Origin: Fibrobacter sp.
GTDB lineage: Bacteria > Fibrobacterota > Fibrobacteria > Fibrobacterales > Fibrobacteraceae
Length of the DNA: 64,000 nt
Direction of reading: 5' to 3'
Assembly: GCA_024398845.1 (NCBI GenBank)
Contig: JAKSIM010000005.1
Coordinates: 20,484-84,483, forward strand
The notes under the pieces were generated by a model, which ran no database searches, was not told where the DNA came from, and saw only the letters and a program-made list of their open reading frames with translations. Shown one piece after another: positions 53,791 to 61,509 of the stretch; position 1 is the first letter of the stretch, and each line of letters opens with the position of its first letter. Position numbers and translations under genes: made by a program.

Positions 53791-54869
53791 TGAATTTAGT
53801 CCTGAGCCTCACAGAGCAATGCAATTTACGTTGTACGTATTGCTACTACAAGGAGTCTCACGCAGAACGTGCGAAGGTCATGGGTGATAGTGTGCTGGAA
53901 GCGGCCATTCAGCTTGCCTTGGAGCGCACTGTTGCCTTTAGGCAGAATTTTCTGAATATCACTTTCTTTGGCGGGGAACCGCTGCTCCGGTTTGATGCTA
54001 TTAAGCATGGGGTAGAGGTGGCAAAGAAACTGGTTCTGGGAATTGGGCTCAAGGACTTTCGTTTGCATTTCGCCGTCAATACCAATGGCACGTTATTGAA
54101 TGACGAAATCATTGAATTTTTGCGGCGCGAAAATTTCCAGATTTTTCTCTCTCTTGATGGGAATGAAACGCGCCACAACATTTGTCGCAAGCAGGTGAAC
54201 GGCGAGGGGAGTTTCGCAAAAATTGCACCGCACATCCCGAAGCTCGTCAAGATGAACGTCATCGTGCTTGCGGTCGTGACCCGCGAAAACATTTCGGGTC
54301 TCTGTGAATCCATCCAGTGGTTTTTTGACCAGGGCTTTAAACGCTTGACGAGTGCTCCTGATTTCGATGGTCACTGGACCGAGGAGTCGCTTGACGCACT
54401 CGGGGTTGAATACCAAAAGCTGGCCGACCTCTGGGTTGAACTCAAAAAATCCAAATCGCCTCTCTACCTCGGGACGATTCAGGACAAAGTAAAAATTGCA
54501 GTCGAGGATTCCCGCTACCGCTCGTATTCGTGCCATGTTTACGAGGGAGGAATCTCTGTCGCGACCGATGGTAGTATCTTCCCGTGTACGCGATTCATCG
54601 CGTCGAATCCGGCCGCGCCCTATTGCCAAGGGAACGTTTTTACTGGCGTCGACGAGGCGCGGGCGAAAGAGGTCCACGATTTTGTGCATCGCGACAAGAA
54701 GGACTGCGAAGGTTGCTCCCTCAAGTGGCGCTGCACCGCTCACGAGTGCGCTTGCACCTCGTTTTACACGACGGGAACATTGGACGGCGTCTCCGCCGAA
54801 GTTTGCGCCCACGAGCGCATGCTCGCAGCCATTTGCGACGAAGCCGTCGACAAGCTGCTAAATGCCTAA
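53790..54869 (+). CDS. Radical SAM/SPASM peptide-modifying enzyme
   Basis: A 359-residue radical SAM protein. The cluster motif CNLRCTYC (Cys 11, 15, 18) is followed by the GGEP SAM-binding motif (FFGGEPLL). The C-terminal SPASM domain has Cys 248, the GSIFPC turn with Cys 266, then Cys 306, 309, 315, 320, 322 and 339, enough for two auxiliary clusters; the spacing C-x2-C-x5-C-x4-C-x-C is distinctive. The architecture is that of peptide-modifying enzymes and anaerobic sulfatase maturases. No sulfatase is nearby; instead the two Ser-rich lipoprotein precursors are directly upstream with a TAATG overlap. The substrate is inferred to be their conserved tails; the chemistry is unknown. Confidence 0.88.
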   Translation: MNLVLSLTEQCNLRCTYCYYKESHAERAKVMGDSVLEAAIQLALERTVAFRQNFLNITFFGGEPLLRFDAIKHGVEVAKKLVLGIGLKDFRLHFAVNTNGTLLNDEIIEFLRRENFQIFLSLDGNETRHNICRKQVNGEGSFAKIAPHIPKLVKMNVIVLAVVTRENISGLCESIQWFFDQGFKRLTSAPDFDGHWTEESLDALGVEYQKLADLWVELKKSKSPLYLGTIQDKVKIAVEDSRYRSYSCHVYEGGISVATDGSIFPCTRFIASNPAAPYCQGNVFTGVDEARAKEVHDFVHRDKKDCEGCSLKWRCTAHECACTSFYTTGTLDGVSAEVCAHERMLAAICDEAVDKLLNA

Positions 54870-54904
54870 CAAACTATTGAATGCCTAGTCACGCCCTCGG
54901 CGCC

Positions 54905-54951
54905 CTAAAAAAAGAGACCCCTTCAGGTAAAGGAGGTAACCTAAAGGGGTC
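54905..54951 (-). terminator. Terminator on the minus strand
   Basis: GACCCCTTCAGGT (54916-54928) pairs with ACCTAAAGGGGTC (54939-54951) with one mismatch; the minus strand then runs into TCTCTTTTTTT. It ends the transcript of the gene at 55113. The loop reads AAAGGAGGTA on the plus strand, a chance resemblance to a ribosome-binding site. Confidence 0.75.
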
Positions 54952-55020
54952 AGGGAGTGTTTGGGTATGCCATTAAGATAGATTATGAAGGCGCAAACTG
55001 AAATCCGCTTTGTGTGATTT

Positions 55021-55040
55021 CTGTATACTTAAGTATACAG
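55021..55040. promoter_or_regulatory. Perfect 20-bp palindrome
   Basis: CTGTATACTTAAGTATACAG has no centre gap and lies between two convergent genes, after both stop codons. It is symmetric enough for a dimeric DNA-binding protein, but no promoter is nearby. Confidence 0.4.
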
Positions 55041-55112
55041 CGGTTGTTTAAAATCAACGTTTAGGGTTAAATAATCCCGTTTTTTAACAAATTTCGCCAT
55101 TTGTTCTCTTTT

Positions 55113-56558
55113 TTAAAAGCTGATTTTTGTGTATACGCTGGCGTGCGAAGGGTGAAAGTGGAGCCCTTTTTCACTCTTAAAAGTGGCCGTTAGGGCAAAA
55201 TCGAGGAAATCGGCGCTAAAATGGGCCTGATTTTGGATTTGTAGGCGCTCGTTAAGAGTCCCGTCAGGCAAAATAATGGCGATTTTTGCGAAATTTTGAG
55301 GAATATCCCAAAATTTGACACTGAATTCGGTCCGTTTCCCCCTCATTTTGCCTTCCAAAAGCCATTGGTTTGCAATCTTTGACGAAATTTGCGCCTGCCA
55401 GTCCATATTTGGGCAGTTCTCGTTCGCGGAAAGGCAAGTGACGCTTGCGGATCCCCTCAAAAAATCGGGCCCACTTTGGATTGCCGCCTTGAGCCTCGTT
55501 GAAATGCTGTCGCTGTGGAGCGGGTTTATGAAACGCGCGTTCACGGAAAGTTTCGTGTTCGCGAATTCCTTGGCGAGTGCACTGATGGTTTGCGATCCCC
55601 AAAAGCGGCTTTTGAGAATAGTGGCGCTGAGACGCGTGAATTCCGGCACCGAATCTCCGTGATAGTAGGCGGTCGTTTTCCACGAGAGGGTCGGCGCATT
55701 TTTTGAGGATGCGTTTGGGGGCACGTTTTTTGTGGATGAAAGTTCTACTTTGACGAGCGGCGCTTTTTGCCCATATTCCCACCATGTCGATAATTTTCCA
55801 AAGTCGAACTTTGTCTGTAATGCTCCGGAATAAATTTCGCGGGTCTCGTGATTTTTTCGAAGCCAAAAAAGACCTTCAAAATAATTTTTATGGTTAAACG
55901 CATAGCCGCCGCGGGCTTGTACCGTGCGGCTGGTGTCGAGGAGCGCCGCCAAGTAAAATTTGCCAAGCGGGTACAGCGCGGCCGCTCCCCAAAGTGTATC
56001 TAACGGGAAGTGACTGTGTAGTTCGCGGGTCGAAATCTCGCCAAAGTAGGCTTCACTCCCGTCATTTTGGTACATCAAAAGTTCCTGCGAACCGAGTCGC
56101 AGTGAATATCGGTAAAAGGACACTTGGATTTCTTCACGATGCGACTCTAAGCGCCCTGTGGAATCAAGGCGAGCCTTCCACATCACGTAACCATGCGGGG
56201 CGAGGCTTGGTCGCGCGTTTTCTTTTTTGCGCGACGCACTTGGCTGCGCATTTTTTTTGCGTGCTCTTGGTGCGGACTTTTTTTGGCCCGAACTTTTGCG
56301 GTTGCCGTTATTTGCCCCCGTGTCAATTTCGCATTCTTCTTGTGCGTACACTTGCGCAAGTAAACATGCTTCGTTTTCGTTCCCTTCGTCAAGTAACGCG
56401 AGCATTTCTTCTGCCTCGTCCGGAGTAATGAGGCCTGCGTCCCACCAGTCAAAAACATCGGCTTCCGTTAGGGCGTGGGCATGCCCCGACGTAAGAATGA
56501 GGGTGAGGAATACAGCCTGCGTTACCCATATCAAAAAATCTTTGAACTCCATACCCAT
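55113..56558 (-). CDS. Exported protein of unknown family, probable outer-membrane barrel
   Basis: A 481-residue exported protein. A signal peptide (FLIWVTQAVFLTLILTSGHAHA) is followed by a short helical unit (TEADVFDWWDAGLITPDEAEEMLALL) and a Lys/Ser/Arg-rich linker (about 80-125). The remaining 350 residues alternate polar and aromatic positions in strand-like runs (YFGEISTREL, GYAFNHKNYFEGLFWLRK) and end with an aromatic YTKISF, as in barrel proteins. The family is not recognised. The ORF opens 63 bases further upstream, overlapping the divergent rsmG start, so the ATG at 56558 is chosen. Confidence 0.65.
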   Translation of the reverse strand: MGMEFKDFLIWVTQAVFLTLILTSGHAHALTEADVFDWWDAGLITPDEAEEMLALLDEGNENEACLLAQVYAQEECEIDTGANNGNRKSSGQKKSAPRARKKNAQPSASRKKENARPSLAPHGYVMWKARLDSTGRLESHREEIQVSFYRYSLRLGSQELLMYQNDGSEAYFGEISTRELHSHFPLDTLWGAAALYPLGKFYLAALLDTSRTVQARGGYAFNHKNYFEGLFWLRKNHETREIYSGALQTKFDFGKLSTWWEYGQKAPLVKVELSSTKNVPPNASSKNAPTLSWKTTAYYHGDSVPEFTRLSATILKSRFWGSQTISALAKEFANTKLSVNARFINPLHSDSISTRLKAAIQSGPDFLRGSASVTCLSANENCPNMDWQAQISSKIANQWLLEGKMRGKRTEFSVKFWDIPQNFAKIAIILPDGTLNERLQIQNQAHFSADFLDFALTATFKSEKGLHFHPSHASVYTKISF

Positions 56559-56608
56559 AAAGACGGAATTTTTACTCAATGTGTTCCGTAAATTTTTAAA
56601 TTTTGAAT

Positions 56609-57385
56609 ATGCCGAATTCAAGTTGGTCCAAAAAACCGTTCAGTCGAACTCCCGCCCGCGCGGCCGATGCCGTGGGCAAGGCCTTTGTGCCGCACCTCAA
56701 GGCTCCGCGTACCGAGTTCCCGTTGTTCAATGGCCGCCGCGTGACTCCGTCCTTGGCGGGCCTCGACAAACTCTTGCACTATTACGGTGTTGAACTGCAG
56801 CAACAAACGCTTCAGCAGTTCTGGGAATTTCACCAGCTTTTGCGCGCAAACAACGACGATCAGGACTTGACCCGCCTCAACGCTTTCGAGACGATGGTCG
56901 AACGCCATTACGCCGACTGCACGCTTATTAACGCGTACGTTCCCGAATGGCCCGCCCGCATGATCGACGTGGGGAGCGGCGCCGGTTTCCCCGGCATTCC
57001 GCTCAAGCTCGTGAACCCGCACATTCGCCTCACGCTTTGCGAACCGCGCCCTAACCGCATCAACTTTCTCAATATGGTCATTGAAAAAATGGGCCTCAAG
57101 GGGATTGACGTGTTTGGTCACAAGGTTACGAGTCGCAGCATGACTCTTCCTGTCGATGGAGTCATCAGCCGCGCTTTCGAATGGATGGACAAAACTCTCC
57201 CGCGCCTCGAAAATTCACTCAAGGTCGGTGGCCGCGTATACTTTATGAAGGGGCCGGGCGTCGCTGAGGAACTTGCTGTGTTCCATCCCGAGGACTTTGG
57301 GTACAAGCTTATCGCGAAGCATTTTTATACCATCCCAAACAGCACGCAGGATCGTGCCCTCGTCATTCTTGAACGTGTGGAATAA
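56609..57385 (+). CDS. rsmG: 16S rRNA (guanine-527-N7) methyltransferase RsmG
   Basis: A 258-residue GidB/RsmG protein. SAM-binding motif I is IDVGSGAGFPGIPLKL, followed by LCEPRPNRINFLN and the C-terminal GPG-containing FMKGPGV, all typical of the family. It methylates N7 of G527 in 16S rRNA; loss gives low-level streptomycin resistance in many bacteria. The first 60 residues form an extension (basic, KKPFSRTPARAA) not found in E. coli RsmG (about 207 residues). The ATG at 56609 is preferred to a TTG two codons upstream. It is divergent from the unknown barrel gene with a 50-base gap and convergent with the PorV-like gene. Confidence 0.9.
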   Translation: MPNSSWSKKPFSRTPARAADAVGKAFVPHLKAPRTEFPLFNGRRVTPSLAGLDKLLHYYGVELQQQTLQQFWEFHQLLRANNDDQDLTRLNAFETMVERHYADCTLINAYVPEWPARMIDVGSGAGFPGIPLKLVNPHIRLTLCEPRPNRINFLNMVIEKMGLKGIDVFGHKVTSRSMTLPVDGVISRAFEWMDKTLPRLENSLKVGGRVYFMKGPGVAEELAVFHPEDFGYKLIAKHFYTIPNSTQDRALVILERVE

Positions 57386-57409
57386 TTAAAAAACGAAAAG
57401 TCTAAATTG

Positions 57410-57445
57410 GGTCACTAAACGGAAAATTGTTTAGGTTTAGTGACC
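57410..57445. terminator. Terminator-like hairpin between convergent genes
   Basis: GGTCACTAAAC pairs perfectly with GTTTAGTGACC across a 14-base loop; a third partial copy (TTTAGTGAC) follows near 57454. There is no good T-run, so its role as terminator is tentative. Confidence 0.5.
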
Positions 57446-57473
57446 TATCGTGTTTTAGTGACTGATTCCAAAA

Positions 57474-59660
57474 TTAGAATTTGAACAGCATGCCAAAGCG
57501 CATTTGACCGTCGCGCACGCCATCGTGGTCGCCAACGTCCTTGATGGTTGCAAAGTCGAACTGCAACACGTCGGAGAGCATAAAGCCAAAGCCGAAGTCC
57601 ACTTCATTGCGCTTGCCGGTTTGGTCGTAGAGGTAGCCCAAACGCAAGGCGATGGTGTTTGAATAAATGAATTCGGTACCGACGTTGAATACGCCTTGCA
57701 GCACGGAGTTTTTAAGGGCTTCAAAGCCATGGCCTTCGCGCTCCGGATTCAAAAGCGATTTCCAGCAAGCTACGTAGAACGGTTCCGGTGAACCCTTGGA
57801 GTCGTCGTAAACCACTTCACGGTTGTAATCTGCTGCGATGGTCCACTTGTAATCGGCGAGAGAGAGAAGCTCGTAAGAGAGACCAAGACGCCAGGTCAAT
57901 GGAATCGGGTCTTCGATGGTCTTGTCTACATAGTACACGCTCGGGCCAATGTTTGCAAGTACCAAGGCAAAGTTCAACTTGTCAACGAAAACGTTCTTCT
58001 TTAACACGCCTATATCAAACGCGTAACCAAAGGTGGTCGCTTCTTCTTCGCCTGCACCTGCGCCAGAACTCAGGTCCGAGTAGAAGAACTTGATGGAGAG
58101 GCCAAGACCCCAGTCGTTCGGGAAGCGGGTGCCGTAGCTAAAGCCGCCCACGATTTCGGAACTGTTGTAGGCCACGAGGTCATCGGCGTCCACATCGCCC
58201 GAGACCACCGTAGAACCGAAGCTCACGAAGTTCACGTGGAAACCGAGGGTTCCCCAGTCGTTGAGCGGGATGGTGAGACCTCCATAAAGGTGATAAAGAT
58301 CCGGAATATTCAAGATGGGCAAAAGCTTTTCGTAGAAGGCTGTAAGCTGGTAGTCGGCGTCCTTGTACTGCTCCATGCCGTTCGCGGTACTGAACCACAC
58401 GTCGTTTCCTTGCGGAAGAACAACCCACACCTTGTTGCTGCTGAGGCCGTTGCCCGAGTGGAAGTGCGTCCATTCGTCTTCGGGTTTTACATCGTCTTCT
58501 TTTTCGGCGGAGCTGCGTTCAAGTTCTGCCTTGCGTCCACTGGCGGTGGCGTAGTCTGGCAGGTGGCGCCAAACGCCCTTGTCGGTTGCAATCCAAATGG
58601 CGCCCTTCTGGTCTACCGAGATGGAGTTCACAACGTTGTTGGCAAATTGAACCTGTTCCCACTTGCGAAGGGTGAAGTGGCTAAGACCGCCGTTGTGGGC
58701 AGCCCACACGTGGCCCGAGCTATCTACCGCAAGTGCTGTAGGCTTAAGATCCATAATGCCGTCTTCTTCGTTGAACAGGCTCCAGCGGTCCTTGTCGTTC
58801 ACGCTCTTTTTGGGGACAAGGCGGGCAATACCCGCGCCATCGACTGCTACGTAAAGTTCCTTGCGGTTTTCGCTCCAAACGAGTGCGTTAATCTTTTGAC
58901 TCGGGAGCACCTTGCCTTTTTGCTCGAACTGGCCATTGCGGTACACGAACAAACCATTGTCGGTACCAATCCACAGGGAGGCGCCTTGGCTTGCGAGAGA
59001 CGTGATGCGGAGGGCGCCGAGTTCACTTTCGTAACTCTTCCAGGCCTTGCCGTCAAAGCGGAACAGGCCCTTCGGGGTACCGACCCAAAGTTTTTCGGTA
59101 CGGTTGTCGTAGATGACTGCGGTGATGGTGTCCTTGACAATCAGGTTCCACGGCATTTTGACTTCAACCACATGGGATTCGTCATCGGCGTTTTTAATGT
59201 CGTTGAATTTTTTTACCTGGCGGGTGTATTCGTCAAGTCCGCGTTCTGTACCGGCATAAACGCGCACGGCATCTTTGACTTTTGCGTTTCCTTGGAGCGT
59301 CACGGAGTAGTAGTCCACCCACTGTTCGCCGTCAAACTTCAATATACCATCGGCGGTACCGGCCCAAAGTTCGCTCTTCGAAAAGAACCCGTTTTTGGAA
59401 CGGCTGGCCATGCTGGTAAAGTAAGGTGCCTTCTTGGCATCCTTGGCGTAAGATACGCGCCATTCATCGGCGAGGGGGCCGAACGCCAAACCGGCCGGGT
59501 TGTAGTACATGGCCGTAGCGTCGTCCGCCAGTGCTGCACCGACTTCCCCCATACCCAACTGGCGGGCGCCGACGGGCATTTCGAGGGTGATGATTGCTGA
59601 ACCGGCAGCAAACGAAATGGCAGGAGCTAAAAGAAGTGCAGAAAGTAGAGATTTACGCAA
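57474..59660 (-). CDS. PorV-like outer-membrane barrel with an inserted beta-propeller
   Basis: A 728-residue protein. After the signal peptide (RKSLLSALLLAPAISFAA) comes the PorV/PorQ hallmark GARQLGMGEVGAALADDATAMYYNPAGLA (given here by its parts GARQLGMG and YNPAGLA). Residues about 80-450 are then a propeller of Reg_prop type, with blades such as LWVGTPKGLFRFDGKAW, LWIGTDNGLFVYRNGQ and IWIATDKGVW. The barrel resumes at about 455 (LYHLYGGLTIPLNDWGTLG) and runs to RFGMLFKF. PorV shuttles T9SS cargo; the propeller would face outward. The start is taken as TTG at 59660: GGAGG lies 4 bases upstream and the signal peptide begins exactly there; upstream ATGs (59684, 59696) leave a non-hydrophobic lead. 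It overlaps the preceding gene by 8 bases. Confidence 0.78.
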   Translation of the reverse strand: MRKSLLSALLLAPAISFAAGSAIITLEMPVGARQLGMGEVGAALADDATAMYYNPAGLAFGPLADEWRVSYAKDAKKAPYFTSMASRSKNGFFSKSELWAGTADGILKFDGEQWVDYYSVTLQGNAKVKDAVRVYAGTERGLDEYTRQVKKFNDIKNADDESHVVEVKMPWNLIVKDTITAVIYDNRTEKLWVGTPKGLFRFDGKAWKSYESELGALRITSLASQGASLWIGTDNGLFVYRNGQFEQKGKVLPSQKINALVWSENRKELYVAVDGAGIARLVPKKSVNDKDRWSLFNEEDGIMDLKPTALAVDSSGHVWAAHNGGLSHFTLRKWEQVQFANNVVNSISVDQKGAIWIATDKGVWRHLPDYATASGRKAELERSSAEKEDDVKPEDEWTHFHSGNGLSSNKVWVVLPQGNDVWFSTANGMEQYKDADYQLTAFYEKLLPILNIPDLYHLYGGLTIPLNDWGTLGFHVNFVSFGSTVVSGDVDADDLVAYNSSEIVGGFSYGTRFPNDWGLGLSIKFFYSDLSSGAGAGEEEATTFGYAFDIGVLKKNVFVDKLNFALVLANIGPSVYYVDKTIEDPIPLTWRLGLSYELLSLADYKWTIAADYNREVVYDDSKGSPEPFYVACWKSLLNPEREGHGFEALKNSVLQGVFNVGTEFIYSNTIALRLGYLYDQTGKRNEVDFGFGFMLSDVLQFDFATIKDVGDHDGVRDGQMRFGMLFKF

Positions 59661-60219
59661 GTTGCCTCCAATTGGGGACGTCATAGGAACTTCCATGAGT
59701 GGGGACTACAGCCTTCCAGCCAGACTTGCTCGGGTTTTCCCAAGGTTGTTTGGGCAGGAGCCTGCAATCGCAGCCCAGAACGTAAGGCGGCAATATTTCC
59801 GCATGGTTCCGGATTTGCTCACGGGTGATAAAGTTTTCTTCATTAACGAATTTACAATAGTTCTTGCCTTTCGGACCAATGTCAATACGGTAAGTTACCG
59901 TGCCGTTTAGGTCTCCATCGTCAATAGTTTTGATTGTTTCCTCTAAAGTGGCGTTCCAGCGGGCTATGTAGTTTTCGCGTTCTTCGGGTGTGAGCTGTTC
60001 CTGGGTCTCTAGCCAGGAGCGCAAAGAGGCTTCGCTGGGCTTTACTGCGGTTAAAGATTCGCGGGCGGGGCGAACTACGACGGCGTATTGACCCGATACG
60101 TCAATGACGGGTTTGACTTCTTCCTTCTCGTCGGCGCTGTGGATGACCACGTACGCGCCGATTCCCGCGAGAATAATCGACAGCAAGACAATGGCTATGA
60201 TGATGATAATCGACAGCAT
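59653..60219 (-). CDS. Single-span membrane protein, function unknown
   Basis: A 188-residue protein anchored by one N-terminal helix (LSIIIIIAIVLLSIILAGIGAYVVI, by parts) with a soluble domain of about 150 residues facing the periplasm. The domain has a Glu/Arg-rich helix (EERENYIARWNATLEETIKTI), the segment TVTYRIDIGPKGKNYCKFV and three Cys (CKF, CDCR). Not recognised. It precedes the PorV/propeller gene with an 8-base overlap, so the two are likely translated together and may share a function at the cell envelope. Confidence 0.7.
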   Translation of the reverse strand: MLSIIIIIAIVLLSIILAGIGAYVVIHSADEKEEVKPVIDVSGQYAVVVRPARESLTAVKPSEASLRSWLETQEQLTPEERENYIARWNATLEETIKTIDDGDLNGTVTYRIDIGPKGKNYCKFVNEENFITREQIRNHAEILPPYVLGCDCRLLPKQPWENPSKSGWKAVVPTHGSSYDVPNWRQLA

Positions 60220-60294
60220 AATCTTATCCGTTTTCTAATAAAAATCCTTGTTATTTAAAACTAGCATTTTCTATCTTGTAGACTAGGAGTTATT

Positions 60295-61509
60295 ATGCCG
60301 AAATTGAAGTTTTTTTTAGTCTTGTTTGTTTCTTGCAATCTTTGGGCCGTACCATATAATATGGAAGTGGTTAAAGAGGGTACGGGCGATACGATTCGTG
60401 CGGGTCAGTTGATTCAGGTTCATTATAAGGGCTTTTTGCTTGCCGATATGGTCAAACCCGATAGTGCGAAGGTCGATTCTGCAAAGGCGACCGCTGATTC
60501 TACTGCTTCTGCGGAACCTCAGCCTTTTGCGAATTCTTACGAGAATGGACAACCTTTGGAATTTACTCTTGGCGTGGGTCAGGTAATCCCGGGCTGGGAC
60601 AAGGGCCTCATGGGCATGAAGGTGGGCGAGGTTCGCAAGCTCACCGTCCCGTATCAACTGGCTTATGGCGCAAATTCCCTTGATGGAATCCCGGCGTACT
60701 CGGACCTTTACTTTGAAGTGGAATTGGTACATGCCGAAAAGGCTATGGAACCGGACCAGTTCCCCAAGAGTGTAGACAAATTAAAGTGGAAGGACGTGGC
60801 TAAGGGCCTCAAGGTTTACGACGAAACTGTTGGAACGGGCAAGCCTGCAGTAGTGGGTTCCGTGCTTAAAACGCATTACACCGGCTGGCTCCTTTCGGGT
60901 CGCAAGTTCGGCAGTTCCAAGGATATGGGCAAGCCACTCTCTGTGGTTATGGGTGCCGGTAAAATGATCAAGGGCTGGGAAGTAGGCCTCGAAGGTATGA
61001 AGGAAGGCGGTGTCCGTTGGTTCCGCGTGGCTCCGGCCATGGGCTACGGGGCTACGGCCTACACCATGATTCCTGCCAACTCTACGCTTATTTTCCGCGT
61101 AGAACTCATGTCGTCTGAAGTCGATGAAGAAGTGGCCGCCAAGATGGACTTCTTCCCCGATACGACGGCGCTTCAGTTTGAAAACGGTCCCGAAGGTCTC
61201 CGCTATGCGATTATCAAGAAGGGCGAGGGCGAACCTGCAAAGACGGGTTCTACCGTGAAGGTCCATTATACGGGCTGGCTCGTGAACGGCTACAAGTTCG
61301 ATAGCTCCCGTGACCGCGGTCAGGAATTCGGCTTCCCGCTAGGTGGCGGTCGTGTGATTCGCGGTTGGGAACTCGGTGTTGCCGGTATGCTTCCGGGCGA
61401 AAAGAGAATTTTGATTGTTCCTCCTGGACTTGGCTACGGTAGCCGCGCTGCGGGCCCGATTCCTGGTGGCTCTACGCTTATCTTTGCCGTGGAGTATCTT
61501 GGAGAATAA
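60295..61509 (+). CDS. Exported peptidyl-prolyl isomerase with three FKBP domains
   Basis: A 404-residue exported protein with three FKBP-type domains at about residues 30-142, 168-272 and 296-404. Each shows the VHYxG/THYTG, PGWxxGLxGM (or KGWEVGLEGM, RGWELGVAGM) and PAxxYG/IPAxSxLxFxVEL landmarks. The first domain carries a Ser/Ala/Asp insert (KPDSAKVDSAKATADS). Such isomerases speed proline folding in the periplasm. The third domain (GSRAAGPIPGGSTLIF) looks the most complete; the first and second have unusual residues in the active-site pocket. A signal peptide precedes (KFFLVLFVSCNLWA). The stop overlaps the DUF1538 start in TAATG. Confidence 0.88.
   Translation: MPKLKFFLVLFVSCNLWAVPYNMEVVKEGTGDTIRAGQLIQVHYKGFLLADMVKPDSAKVDSAKATADSTASAEPQPFANSYENGQPLEFTLGVGQVIPGWDKGLMGMKVGEVRKLTVPYQLAYGANSLDGIPAYSDLYFEVELVHAEKAMEPDQFPKSVDKLKWKDVAKGLKVYDETVGTGKPAVVGSVLKTHYTGWLLSGRKFGSSKDMGKPLSVVMGAGKMIKGWEVGLEGMKEGGVRWFRVAPAMGYGATAYTMIPANSTLIFRVELMSSEVDEEVAAKMDFFPDTTALQFENGPEGLRYAIIKKGEGEPAKTGSTVKVHYTGWLVNGYKFDSSRDRGQEFGFPLGGGRVIRGWELGVAGMLPGEKRILIVPPGLGYGSRAAGPIPGGSTLIFAVEYLGE

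Noticed and set aside
53790..54869. Radical SAM gene as anaerobic sulfatase maturase
   Set aside because: The SPASM pattern is similar, but no sulfatase lies in the window and the gene is coupled to lipoprotein precursors; kept only as an alternative.
54929..54938. Shine-Dalgarno-like loop AAAGGAGGTA as start of a small gene
   Set aside because: It is the loop of a terminator hairpin and no ATG with an open frame follows at proper distance.
58236..59600. 454-codon plus-strand frame opposite the PorV/propeller gene
   Set aside because: Antisense shadow; the minus strand encodes recognisable propeller blades and barrel.
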